NCBI RefSeq assembly: GCF_008386495.1
Contig: NZ_VTHJ01000038.1
Span: 29,713-93,712 of the forward strand
Source of the DNA: Streptomyces tailanensis
GTDB taxonomy: Bacteria; Actinomycetota; Actinomycetes; Streptomycetales; Streptomycetaceae
DNA length: 64,000 nt
Direction: 5' to 3'
Shown here: positions 7,033 through 14,888 of the stretch, one piece after another
Layout: the number at the start of each line of letters is the position of its first letter
How positions within the stretch are numbered: the stretch's first letter is position 1
Notes under the pieces: generated by a model
The model's database searches: none
Seen by the model: only the letters and a program-made list of their open reading frames with translations
What the model was told of the DNA's origin: nothing
Program-made: the position numbers and the translations under genes

Positions 7033-7661
7033 TGGCCGCGCGTATCGAACACCTCGTCACCTCGGGGACGTTCTCGCTGGACGGCGGCACCTGGGACGTC
7101 GACAACAACGTGTGGATCGTCGGCGACGACCACGAGGTGATCGTCATCGACGCCGCCCACGACGCCGACGCCATCGCCGAGGCGGTCGGCGACCGCAGGC
7201 TGTCGGCCATCGTCTGCACCCACGCCCACAACGACCACATCGACGCCGCGCCCGCCCTCGCCGAGCGCACCGGCGCGGCGATCTGGCTCCACCCGGACGA
7301 CCTGCCGCTGTGGAAGCAGACCCACCCCGACCGCCTGCCCGACCACTGGCTGGCCGACGGCCAGACCATCTCGGCCGCCGGCGCCGACCTGACGGTCCTG
7401 CACACCCCCGGCCACGCACCGGGCGCCGTCTGCCTGCACGCCCCCGGCCTCGGCACCGTCTTCACCGGCGACACCCTCTTCGCCGGCGGCCCCGGCGCCA
7501 CCGGCCGCTCCTACTCCCACTTCCCGACGATCATCGACTCCATCAGGGACAGGCTGCTGACGCTGCCCGGCGACACCGTCGTCCGCACGGGCCACGGCGA
7601 CACCACGACAATCGGAGCCGAGGCTCCGCATCTGGAGGAGTGGATCGCGCGGGGCCACTGA
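7032..7661 (+). CDS. MBL-fold hydrolase, partner of MscR (probable S-formylmycothiol hydrolase)
   Basis: This 209-residue glyoxalase-II-like metallo-beta-lactamase protein has a complete metal motif THAHNDHID (about 64-72), HTPGHAPG and FTGDTLF. Its start shares one base with the stop of mscR (TGATG), so the two are co-translated. This pair is conserved in actinobacteria. The hydrolase is the natural candidate to release formate from S-formylmycothiol, the product of MscR. That role is inferred from pairing, not from a specific residue. A strong hairpin follows the gene. Confidence 0.85.
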   Translation: MAARIEHLVTSGTFSLDGGTWDVDNNVWIVGDDHEVIVIDAAHDADAIAEAVGDRRLSAIVCTHAHNDHIDAAPALAERTGAAIWLHPDDLPLWKQTHPDRLPDHWLADGQTISAAGADLTVLHTPGHAPGAVCLHAPGLGTVFTGDTLFAGGPGATGRSYSHFPTIIDSIRDRLLTLPGDTVVRTGHGDTTTIGAEAPHLEEWIARGH

Positions 7662-7668
7662 GTACCGA

Positions 7669-7708
7669 CCGGGGCCGACTGCCGCGAAGGCATGGCAGCC
7701 GGCCCCGG
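7669..7708 (+). terminator. Strong hairpin terminator after the formaldehyde operon
   Basis: CCGGGGCCGACTGCC pairs with GGCAGCCGGCCCCGG (14 of 15 bases) across a 10-base loop, starting 8 bases after the stop codon of the MBL hydrolase. Confidence 0.8.
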
Positions 7709-7742
7709 TTCACTCGCGACTGCCGCTGGGCAACGCGCCCAG

Positions 7743-7775
7743 TCAGGGGCGCGGGGAACTGCGCGACAAGCCCCC
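7743..7775 (+). repeat. Copy of the 33-base G+C-rich intergenic repeat
   Basis: This stretch (TCAGGGGCGCGGGGAACTGC followed by GCGACAAGCCCCC) is identical to the right inner arm of the nested palindrome at 62431-62465. It sits alone between the terminator and the SDR gene. It is a short repeat with no coding content; function is unknown. Confidence 0.8.
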
Positions 7776-7903
7776 AACAACCCGCAGTCGTCCCACCACC
7801 CAATCGATCGACCTCTTGGACGCAGCCGAAAATCCCGACAGAAGGTGTCCGCCTTCCAGGACACCCTCATGTCATGGACGCCGATACACACGGGAGGTCG
7901 GAC

Positions 7904-8818
7904 ATGACAAAACCACTGGACGGCAAGGTCGCACTGGTCGCGGGAGCGTCACGCGGCGCGGGCCGGGGGATCGCCGTCGAACTGGGCGCGGCCGGGGCGA
8001 CGGTCTACGTGACCGGCCGCACCACCCGCGCGCACCGCTCGGAGTACGACCGCCCGGAGACCCTGGAGGACACCGCCGACCTGGTCACGGCGGCGGGCGG
8101 ACGCGGCATCCCCGTACCCGCCGACCATCTCGAACCGTCACAGGTCCAGGCCCTGGTGGACCGTATCTCGGACGAGCAGGACCACCTCGACGTCCTGGTC
8201 AACGACATCTGGGGCGGCGAGAAGCTCTTCGAATGGGACAGCCCGGTCTGGGAGCACGACCTCGACAACGGCCTTCGACTACTGCGACTCGCCGTCGAGA
8301 CGCACGCCATCACGAGCCACCACGCGCTGCCCCTGCTCCTGCGTCACCCCGGGGGCCTGGTGGTGGAGATGACCGACGGCACGGACGACTACAACCGCCG
8401 GAACTACCGGAACTCCTTCTTCTACGACCTGGCCAAGACCTCCGTCCTGCGCATGGCGTTCGCCCTCGGCCACGAACTCGGCCCACGCGGCGCGACCGCC
8501 GTCGCCCTCACCCCCGGCTGGCTGCGCTCGGAGATGATGCTCGACAACTTCGGCGTCACCGAGGACAACTGGCGCGACGCCCTCGACCGCGTCCCCCACT
8601 TCGCCATCTCCGAGACCCCGCGCTACGTCGGCCGCGCCGTCGCCGCCCTCGCCGCCGACCCCGAGGTCGCCCGCTTCAACGGCGAGTCCCTCTCCAGCGG
8701 CGGCCTCGCCCAGGTCTACGGCTTCACCGACCTCGACGGCAGCCGCCCCGACGCCTGGCGCTACCTCGTCGAGGTCCAGGACACGGGAAAGCCGGCGGAC
8801 ACGACGGGCTACCGCTGA
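7904..8818 (+). CDS. Short-chain dehydrogenase/reductase
   Basis: This 304-residue classical SDR has the cofactor motif GASRGAGRG (about 14-22) and the catalytic YDLAK. It should be an NAD(P)-dependent oxidoreductase; the TGR after the first beta-alpha unit suggests NADPH. It belongs to the longer Streptomyces SDR subfamily, with about 50 extra residues after the catalytic domain. The start at 7904 is chosen over the in-frame ATG at 7874 because GGGAGG sits eight bases upstream. The substrate is unknown. It converges on the PLP decarboxylase with seven bases between the stops. Confidence 0.85.
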   Translation: MTKPLDGKVALVAGASRGAGRGIAVELGAAGATVYVTGRTTRAHRSEYDRPETLEDTADLVTAAGGRGIPVPADHLEPSQVQALVDRISDEQDHLDVLVNDIWGGEKLFEWDSPVWEHDLDNGLRLLRLAVETHAITSHHALPLLLRHPGGLVVEMTDGTDDYNRRNYRNSFFYDLAKTSVLRMAFALGHELGPRGATAVALTPGWLRSEMMLDNFGVTEDNWRDALDRVPHFAISETPRYVGRAVAALAADPEVARFNGESLSSGGLAQVYGFTDLDGSRPDAWRYLVEVQDTGKPADTTGYR

Positions 8819-8825
8819 ACCGGCA

Positions 8826-10238
8826 TCAAGGGCCCGCCTCGCCGGTGACCGCGCCGGTGGCCGTGAGTACCGCGTCGAGCACCCGCTCCACATCCGCTTC
8901 CGTCGTACGCCAGTTGCTGAACGCCGCCCGCAGGGCGTGCGTGCCGTCGTAGACGGTCGGTGTCACGAAGGCCTCGCCCGAGGCGGCGATCGCCCGGCCC
9001 AGGGCGTGCACGCGTTCCCGTGTGGGCCGTTCGGTGAGGGTGAAGCAGACGACGTTCAACCGGACCGGCGCCGAGAGGGTCAACTCCGGTGCTCGCGCGA
9101 TGCGTTCGCCGACGGTGCGGGCCAGGGCGACATTGCGCTCGACGATCTCGCGGTGCCCTTCCCGGCCGTATGCCATGAGCGAGAACCAGGCGGGCAGGGC
9201 CCGTAGCCGTCGGGAGTTCTCGGGGGTGAGGTGCAGGAAGTCGGGCTCGTCGGTGGGCAGGCCGAGGTACGGGGAGGCGTTGTGGAAGACCCGGACCTGG
9301 AGGTCTTGTCGGCGGGTGAACTGGACGGCGGCGTCATAGGGCACGTTCAGCCACTTGTGCAGGTCGACACAGATCGAGTCGGCCGCGTCGAGCCCGTCGA
9401 TGAGATGCGCGTACGACGGTGACAGCGCGGCGAAGCCGCCGAACGCGGCGTCCACATGGAGCCAGAAGTCGTACCGCTGCTTGAGCGCGGCGACGGCACG
9501 CAGGTCGTCGAAGTCGACGGTGTTGACGGTCCCGGCGTTGGCCACGACGATCGCCGGTCGCCCGTCGAGCGCGTCCAGGGCGGTGGCGAGGGCGCCCACG
9601 TCGACCGCCTCCCGGTTGCCGGGGAGCGCCGGGACGGTACGCAGCCGGTCGCGGCCGATGCCGAGTACGGACAGCGCCTTGCCGATGCTGGAGTGCGGGG
9701 TGCCGGACAGGACGTCGACGGGGCCGAGGGCGGCCCCACCCTGCCGGGACACGTCGATGCCCAGCTGTTCGCCGAGCCACTCGCGGGCGACGGCCAGCCC
9801 CACGGTGTTGGAGACGGTCGCCCCGGTCACGAACGCGCCGCTGTGTTCCTCGCCCAGCCCGAACAACTCCCGCAGCCAGCCCAGGGTCTCCCGCTCCAGA
9901 GCGGTCGCGGAGGAATCGCCACCACCGGACACGTTCTGGTCGTACGCGCTCGTCAGCCAGTCCCCGGTGACGGCCGCCGGTGTGGCCCCACCGGTGACGA
10001 AGCCGAGGTACCGGGGGCCGGCCGAACCCGAGAACCCGGGTGCCCACCGCTCGGCGAACCCGGCCAGCGCGCCTTCCGCTCCGATCCCCTCCAGAGGCAG
10101 CGGCGCGGGCTCGGAGCGCCCATCGAGCCGGGCGACGGGCCGCTCCACGATTCCCGCCACCTCCTTGGCGGCGAAGTCACGGGCGATCTGCAGCAACGCG
10201 GGAAGCCGGGAGAGGTCGTCGGCGAGTACGGGATGCAT
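8826..10238 (-). CDS. PLP-dependent group II decarboxylase (aromatic/diamino-acid type)
   Basis: This 470-residue protein has the fold-type I decarboxylase signature: GGATPAAVTGDWL, the substrate-site HVDAAFGGF and the PLP lysine in DLHKWLNVPYD. It belongs to the family of aromatic L-amino acid, glutamate and 2,4-diaminobutyrate decarboxylases; the substrate cannot be assigned. The first ATG after the A+T-richer upstream region (10238) gives a normal family length; the open frame continues upstream to 10502 without family sequence. It diverges from the p-aminobenzoate operon and could supply an amine to it, but this is only proximity. Confidence 0.85.
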   Translation of the reverse strand: MHPVLADDLSRLPALLQIARDFAAKEVAGIVERPVARLDGRSEPAPLPLEGIGAEGALAGFAERWAPGFSGSAGPRYLGFVTGGATPAAVTGDWLTSAYDQNVSGGGDSSATALERETLGWLRELFGLGEEHSGAFVTGATVSNTVGLAVAREWLGEQLGIDVSRQGGAALGPVDVLSGTPHSSIGKALSVLGIGRDRLRTVPALPGNREAVDVGALATALDALDGRPAIVVANAGTVNTVDFDDLRAVAALKQRYDFWLHVDAAFGGFAALSPSYAHLIDGLDAADSICVDLHKWLNVPYDAAVQFTRRQDLQVRVFHNASPYLGLPTDEPDFLHLTPENSRRLRALPAWFSLMAYGREGHREIVERNVALARTVGERIARAPELTLSAPVRLNVVCFTLTERPTRERVHALGRAIAASGEAFVTPTVYDGTHALRAAFSNWRTTEADVERVLDAVLTATGAVTGEAGP

Positions 10239-10473
10239 GGTTCGGCAGCATAGTCCCACACAGTGAATGCGTGATTGCCATTGTGTGCCTTTTATCGTTC
10301 TTCGGGCAACCGCTTCCAAACAATCGAACAAGTTACTCCGGCGTATTGCTCGACGCACTCCTCGACAGAAGCAGCAAAGGAGGACGAAAGCTCTCCCAAA
10401 GGTGCGATCCGGACAGTTGAAAAAGTTTCGTTGAGATTTGAACGGGGTCTCGGTTCCTCGCGTATTCGACGGC

Positions 10474-11061
10474 GTGAGCAGGAATCCCGTTACCGTCACC
10501 ATCGCGTATCACGTGGTGCCGGGGCGCGAGGCCGACTTCCACTCCTGGGGGTGGGCCGCGCTGCGTACGACCGCGCAGCAGTCGGGCTTTCTGGGGGGAG
10601 GCGTACTTGTCGACGGAGAGGCGGAGTGGCATGTGGTCTACCGCTTCGACAGTGAGGATTCGGCCCGGACCTGGGAAAACTCGCTGGCCTGCGCCCAGTG
10701 GGCGGCCCGCGCCGAAGGACTCGCCCGGGAGACCGGCCGCCGCAGCGTGACCGGCTCCAAGGCCTGGTTCGACGCCCAGACCGCCCGGGACCCGACGCCG
10801 GCCGCCCCGGGGCCGCCCCCGAAATGGAAACTGTGGTTGGTGAATATGAGCGCGGTCTTCCCACCCGTGCTCTTGTTCAACCTGGCGATACTTCCCTATC
10901 TCAACGACCTGAATCCGCTTTTCCGCACACTTCTGCTGTGTCTGTCCGTGTCGGCCATCGTCACCTGGATTCTCATGCCGAGACTCCAGAGATTCCTGAA
11001 GAAATGGCTGTATCCGCCGCTGCAGGCGCTGCGCGGTCGGCACAAACGGCGGACCGCCTAG
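10474..11061 (+). CDS. ABM-like protein with C-terminal membrane segments, first gene of the pABA operon
   Basis: This protein is about 195 residues. The N-terminal 100 resemble an antibiotic-biosynthesis-monooxygenase (dimeric ferredoxin-like) domain: VTVTIAYHVVPGREADF, then GFLGGGVL and WHVVYRF. After a Pro-rich linker come two hydrophobic segments (near 125-145 and 152-172) and a basic tail, a layout known from conserved membrane-bound ABM proteins. The GTG at 10474 is chosen because homology starts right after it; a TTG at 10438 is also in frame and neither has a clear ribosome site. It is followed after 30 bases by pabAB. Whether it is an enzyme of the cluster or a membrane accessory is unknown. 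Confidence 0.7.
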   Translation: MSRNPVTVTIAYHVVPGREADFHSWGWAALRTTAQQSGFLGGGVLVDGEAEWHVVYRFDSEDSARTWENSLACAQWAARAEGLARETGRRSVTGSKAWFDAQTARDPTPAAPGPPPKWKLWLVNMSAVFPPVLLFNLAILPYLNDLNPLFRTLLLCLSVSAIVTWILMPRLQRFLKKWLYPPLQALRGRHKRRTA

Positions 11062-11091
11062 GTCCGAGAACGATCAGAGGGGGGTGGGCGG

Positions 11092-13260
11092 GTGAAGACC
11101 CTGCTCATCGACAATTACGACTCGTACACGTACAACCTGTTCCAGCTGATCGCCGAGGTCAACGGCGAGGAGCCGGTGGTGGTACTCAATGACGCCGCGG
11201 ACGACGACATTCCCCAGCTGCGGGAATTCGACAACGTGGTGGTGTCGCCGGGACCGGGCCACCCATCCGAGCCACGCGACTTCGGCATCGCCGCCCGCGT
11301 GATCGCCGAGGCCACGATCCCCGTACTCGGCGTCTGCCTGGGCCACCAGGGCATCGCGGTGGGGGAGCAGGCCGAGGTCGAGCCGGCCCCGTGGCCCCGC
11401 CACGGCCACCTGTCGACCGTCCGGCACGACGGCCGCGACCTGTTCCGCGGGCTGCCGCAGAACTTCACCGTCGTCCGCTATCACTCGCTGTCCGTACGCG
11501 AGCCGCTGCCGCCGACCCTGGAGCCCACCGCCTGGTCCGAGGAGGGCGTCCTGATGGGCCTGCGCCACTGCGAACGCCCGCTGTGGGGCGTGCAGTTCCA
11601 CCCGGAGTCGATCCTCACCGACCACGGCCACCGCCTGCTGGTCAACTTCCGCAACCTCACGGCGGAACGGGCCGGCAGCCCACGGAGGAAGAACACCGCG
11701 GTCGCCTGCCTCGCCCGTACGAAACACACCGCTACGAAGCACACCGCGCCCACCTCGCTCTCCGGCGCGATCCCCCGCCCCCGGCGGGCGCCCGCCCCGG
11801 CCTACCGGCTGCACACCCGCCGTATCGCCGGCGCCGTCGATCCCGAGGCCGTCTTCACCCGCATGTACGCCGACGCGCGGCACGCGTTCTGGCTGGACAG
11901 CTCCCGCGTCGAGCCGGGCCTGTCGCGGTTCTCGTTCTTCGGTGACGGCAGCGGCCCGCTCGCGGAGTTCGTCCGCTACGACGTCGACAGCGGCCTCTGC
12001 GAGATCGAGCGGGAGGGGCGGCCCACCCGCAAGGTCCAGGCGAGCGTCTTCGACTATCTGAAGCGGCAGCTGGCCAGCCGCAAGGTCGACACGACGGGCC
12101 TGCCCTTCGACTTCACCGGCGGCTACGTCGGCTACTTCGGCTACGAACTGAAGGGCGACACCGGCTCCCCGAACCGGCACAAGGCCGAAACCCCGGACGC
12201 CTGCTGGCTGTTCGCGGACCGGCTGATCGCCGTGGACCACGAGGAGGGCTTCACCTACGCGGTCTGCCTGGCCGAGGACACCCCGGCGGCGACCCGCGAG
12301 GCCGGCGACTGGCTCGACACCGTACTGGCCCAGCTGACCTTCGTCTCCTCGGACGCCACCGTCCCCCTCCGGCCAGGCACGCAGCCCTACCCCCGCGCCG
12401 CCGAGCCCTGGCTCGTCCGCGACCGCGCCACCTACCTCGCCGACATCGAGGCCTGCAAGGCGGAACTGAACGCCGGCACGAGCTACGAGGTCTGCCTGAC
12501 CAACGCGGTCCGGTTACCCGCCCCGTACGACCCGTACGACTTCTACCGGGTGCTGCGCCGGATCAACCCGGCCCCGTACGCAGCCTTCCTCAGGTTCGGC
12601 GACCTCGACATCGCGGGCTCGTCCCCCGAGCGCTTCCTGCGGATCACCCGGGACGGCATCGCCGAGGCCAAGCCCATCAAGGGCACCGCGCCCCGGGGCG
12701 CCACCCCGGAGGAGGACGACCGGCTGCGCGACGACCTGGCCGCCGACGCCAAGACCCGCGCCGAGAACCTGATGATCGTCGACCTCCTCCGCAACGACCT
12801 CGGCCGGGTCTCCCGTACGGGCTCCGTGAAGGTCACGCGCCTCATGGCCACCGAGACGTACGCCACCGTGCACCAGTTGGTCTCCACCGTCGAGGGCACG
12901 CTGCGCGAGGGCACCGACGCCGTCGACTGCGTCCGGGCCTGCTTCCCGGGCGGATCGATGACCGGGGCGCCCAAGCTGCGCACGATGGAGATCATCGACT
13001 CGCTGGAGACCGAGGCGCGGGGCGTGTACTCCGGGGCGCTCGGCTACCTCGGGTGCGGCGGTGGCGCGGACCTCAACATCGTCATCCGTACCGCCGTGTT
13101 CCAGGGCGGCCGTATGCATCTGGGCGCGGGCGGCGCGATCGTCCTCGACTCCGATCCGGCCGCCGAGTACGACGAGATGCTGTTGAAGACCGCGGCGCTG
13201 ATGCGGGCCCACCGGGAGCACGCCTCCGCCCCGACCGTCACCGAGGAGCCGACGCGATGA
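11092..13260 (+). CDS. pabAB: Aminodeoxychorismate synthase, fused glutaminase and synthase (PabA-PabB)
   Basis: This 722-residue fusion makes 4-amino-4-deoxychorismate from chorismate and glutamine. Residues 1-200 are a class I glutamine amidotransferase with the nucleophile Cys82 in GVCLGHQG and the His/Glu pair in FHPES. After a linker of about 40 residues comes the chorismate-binding component I. The loop PIKGTAPRG (near 525) carries the Lys typical of aminodeoxychorismate synthase; anthranilate synthases have PIAGT. The fused form is typical of streptomycete natural-product clusters that use p-aminobenzoate. It overlaps the next gene by four bases (ATGA), and a PabC-like lyase closes the same operon. 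Confidence 0.93.
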   Translation: MKTLLIDNYDSYTYNLFQLIAEVNGEEPVVVLNDAADDDIPQLREFDNVVVSPGPGHPSEPRDFGIAARVIAEATIPVLGVCLGHQGIAVGEQAEVEPAPWPRHGHLSTVRHDGRDLFRGLPQNFTVVRYHSLSVREPLPPTLEPTAWSEEGVLMGLRHCERPLWGVQFHPESILTDHGHRLLVNFRNLTAERAGSPRRKNTAVACLARTKHTATKHTAPTSLSGAIPRPRRAPAPAYRLHTRRIAGAVDPEAVFTRMYADARHAFWLDSSRVEPGLSRFSFFGDGSGPLAEFVRYDVDSGLCEIEREGRPTRKVQASVFDYLKRQLASRKVDTTGLPFDFTGGYVGYFGYELKGDTGSPNRHKAETPDACWLFADRLIAVDHEEGFTYAVCLAEDTPAATREAGDWLDTVLAQLTFVSSDATVPLRPGTQPYPRAAEPWLVRDRATYLADIEACKAELNAGTSYEVCLTNAVRLPAPYDPYDFYRVLRRINPAPYAAFLRFGDLDIAGSSPERFLRITRDGIAEAKPIKGTAPRGATPEEDDRLRDDLAADAKTRAENLMIVDLLRNDLGRVSRTGSVKVTRLMATETYATVHQLVSTVEGTLREGTDAVDCVRACFPGGSMTGAPKLRTMEIIDSLETEARGVYSGALGYLGCGGGADLNIVIRTAVFQGGRMHLGAGGAIVLDSDPAAEYDEMLLKTAALMRAHREHASAPTVTEEPTR

Positions 13261-14885
13261 CGATCACGACGAAGTCCCAGCCGACCCGGCTCCCCGCCGA
13301 CGCCGGCGCCCCCGGCAACGTCGCGGCCCACCTCGCCGCCCTCGCCGAACGCCGCGGCTGGACCGACCGCCCGGCCTTCCACCAGGGCCACCGGGCCTAC
13401 TCCCACGGCGAGATCCACGACCTCGCGTCCCGCGCCGCCACGGTCCTGACCGACCACGGAGTACGCCCGGGCGACCGGGTACTGCTGGCCCTGCCGGACT
13501 CCATCGCCTGGGTGACCACGTTCCTGGCCGTCGCCCGCCTGGGCGCGGTAGCGGTATTGGTCAACCCCGAACTCACCCCACCCGAACTCCAGTTCATGGA
13601 GGGGGACACCGAGGCTGTCTTGTGGGTGACAGGACCGGACTTGGACAATCACTTCCCGGCCCGCACCACCGTGCCCCGTCAGGGGCGCGGGGCTGTGACA
13701 TATGCGGCTCCGCCGCGTGGGCGCAACCAGCCACATACGACCCGCGGCGTTCCAGCGGCGCGCCTAGGTTCCGACCAACTGATGGCACTGAGTACCACAG
13801 CCGCCCCCAAAACCGACGCGCACCCGACAGACGCCCACACCCCTCTCTACATCCAGTACACCTCCGGAACGACAGGCCGCCCCAAGGGAGTCGTCCACGT
13901 CCACAGCGACCCCAAGACCTACCACGACCTGATAGGCCGAAGGCTCCTCCGCATCACCCAGGACGACGTCACCCTCTCCGTCTCCCGCCTCTACTTCGCC
14001 TACGGCTTCGGCAACGCCTTCGTCTTCCCCCTCTTCTCCGGCTCCAGCGCGGTCCTCACCGACCGCCGCCCCACCCCGGCCGTCGTGGACGAACTCGTCG
14101 CCCGCCACCGCGTGACCCTGCTGTACTCGGTGCCGTCGGCGTACGCCGCCCTCGTCGCCGACCGGGCAGGCGGGCACGAGGACTGCTTCGCCTCGGTGCG
14201 CGCGGCGGTGTCGGCCGGCGAGGGCATGCCCGCCGGACTCGGCAAGCAGGTCACCGAACTGCTCGGCGCCCCCGTGCTGGAACAGATCGGCTCCACCGAG
14301 GCCGGCCACGCGTTCTGCGCCAACAGCTTCGACCACAACCACCCCGGCACGGTCGGCCGCCCCGTACCCGGCTTCGAGGTCGAACTCCGCGACCGCGCGG
14401 GCACCCCGGTGCCGGACGGCGAGGCGGGCGAGCTCTGGGTGCGCGGTCCGTCGGTGACGCCCGGCTACCTCAACCGGCCCGAGGAGAGCGAGCGCGCGCT
14501 CGTCGGCGGGTGGCTCAACACCCGGGACCGGGCCCGCCGCGAACCGGACGGCACCTACCGGCATCTGGGCCGGGCCGACGACATGGAGATGGTCGGCGGC
14601 ATCACCGTCTCCCCGCTGGAGGTGGAGGCCCTGCTGCGCACCCACCCGGCGGTCCGGGACGTCGCCGTCGTGGCCGTCACCGACGAGCGCGGCGCCAGCA
14701 AACTGCGGGCCTTCGTCATCCCCGTACCCCCCATCGCCGTGGGCCTGGAGGCCGAACTCATCTGTATGGCCCGCGACAAGCTGGCCGCCTTCAAGGTCCC
14801 CCGCAGCGTGAGCTTCGTCCCCACGCTGCCGCGCACCGCGACCGGCAAGCTCCGCCGCCACCTCGTCCGCCAAGGAGCGTGGTGA
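13257..14885 (+). CDS. Benzoate/4-aminobenzoate-CoA ligase-like adenylate-forming enzyme
   Basis: This 542-residue class I adenylating enzyme of the benzoate-CoA ligase type has YTSGTTGRPKG (about 200-210), GSTEAGH, GRADDMEMVGG followed by TVSPLEVE, and the C-terminal catalytic Lys in TATGKLRR. The usual TGD motif reads TRD. It probably activates the aryl carboxylate made by PabAB/PabC as an AMP ester and CoA thioester. The ATG overlaps the stop of pabAB. Residues 140-159 come from a 60-bp repeat inserted in frame (13673-13732), lengthening the loop before the P-loop motif. The downstream motifs are all intact, so the enzyme is probably active. Confidence 0.85.
   Translation: MTITTKSQPTRLPADAGAPGNVAAHLAALAERRGWTDRPAFHQGHRAYSHGEIHDLASRAATVLTDHGVRPGDRVLLALPDSIAWVTTFLAVARLGAVAVLVNPELTPPELQFMEGDTEAVLWVTGPDLDNHFPARTTVPRQGRGAVTYAAPPRGRNQPHTTRGVPAARLGSDQLMALSTTAAPKTDAHPTDAHTPLYIQYTSGTTGRPKGVVHVHSDPKTYHDLIGRRLLRITQDDVTLSVSRLYFAYGFGNAFVFPLFSGSSAVLTDRRPTPAVVDELVARHRVTLLYSVPSAYAALVADRAGGHEDCFASVRAAVSAGEGMPAGLGKQVTELLGAPVLEQIGSTEAGHAFCANSFDHNHPGTVGRPVPGFEVELRDRAGTPVPDGEAGELWVRGPSVTPGYLNRPEESERALVGGWLNTRDRARREPDGTYRHLGRADDMEMVGGITVSPLEVEALLRTHPAVRDVAVVAVTDERGASKLRAFVIPVPPIAVGLEAELICMARDKLAAFKVPRSVSFVPTLPRTATGKLRRHLVRQGAW
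13673..13732 (-). repeat. 60-bp palindromic element inside the CoA ligase gene (copy 1)
   Basis: Read on the minus strand, it begins GGCTGGTTGCGCCCACGCGG and ends CCCCGCGCCCCTGACGGGGC. It differs from the copy at 51045-51104 at 2 of 60 positions and resembles the one at 31926-31985. On the gene strand it is read as PRQGRGAVTYAAPPRGRNQP. It contains small inverted repeats (GCGGCGGAGCCGC, GCCCCGTCAGGGGC). Confidence 0.9.
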
Positions 14886-14888
14886 GCC

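Noticed and set aside
10239..10502. Upstream extension of the PLP decarboxylase
   Set aside because: The extra residues have no family similarity and lie in the A+T-richer promoter region shared with the pABA operon.
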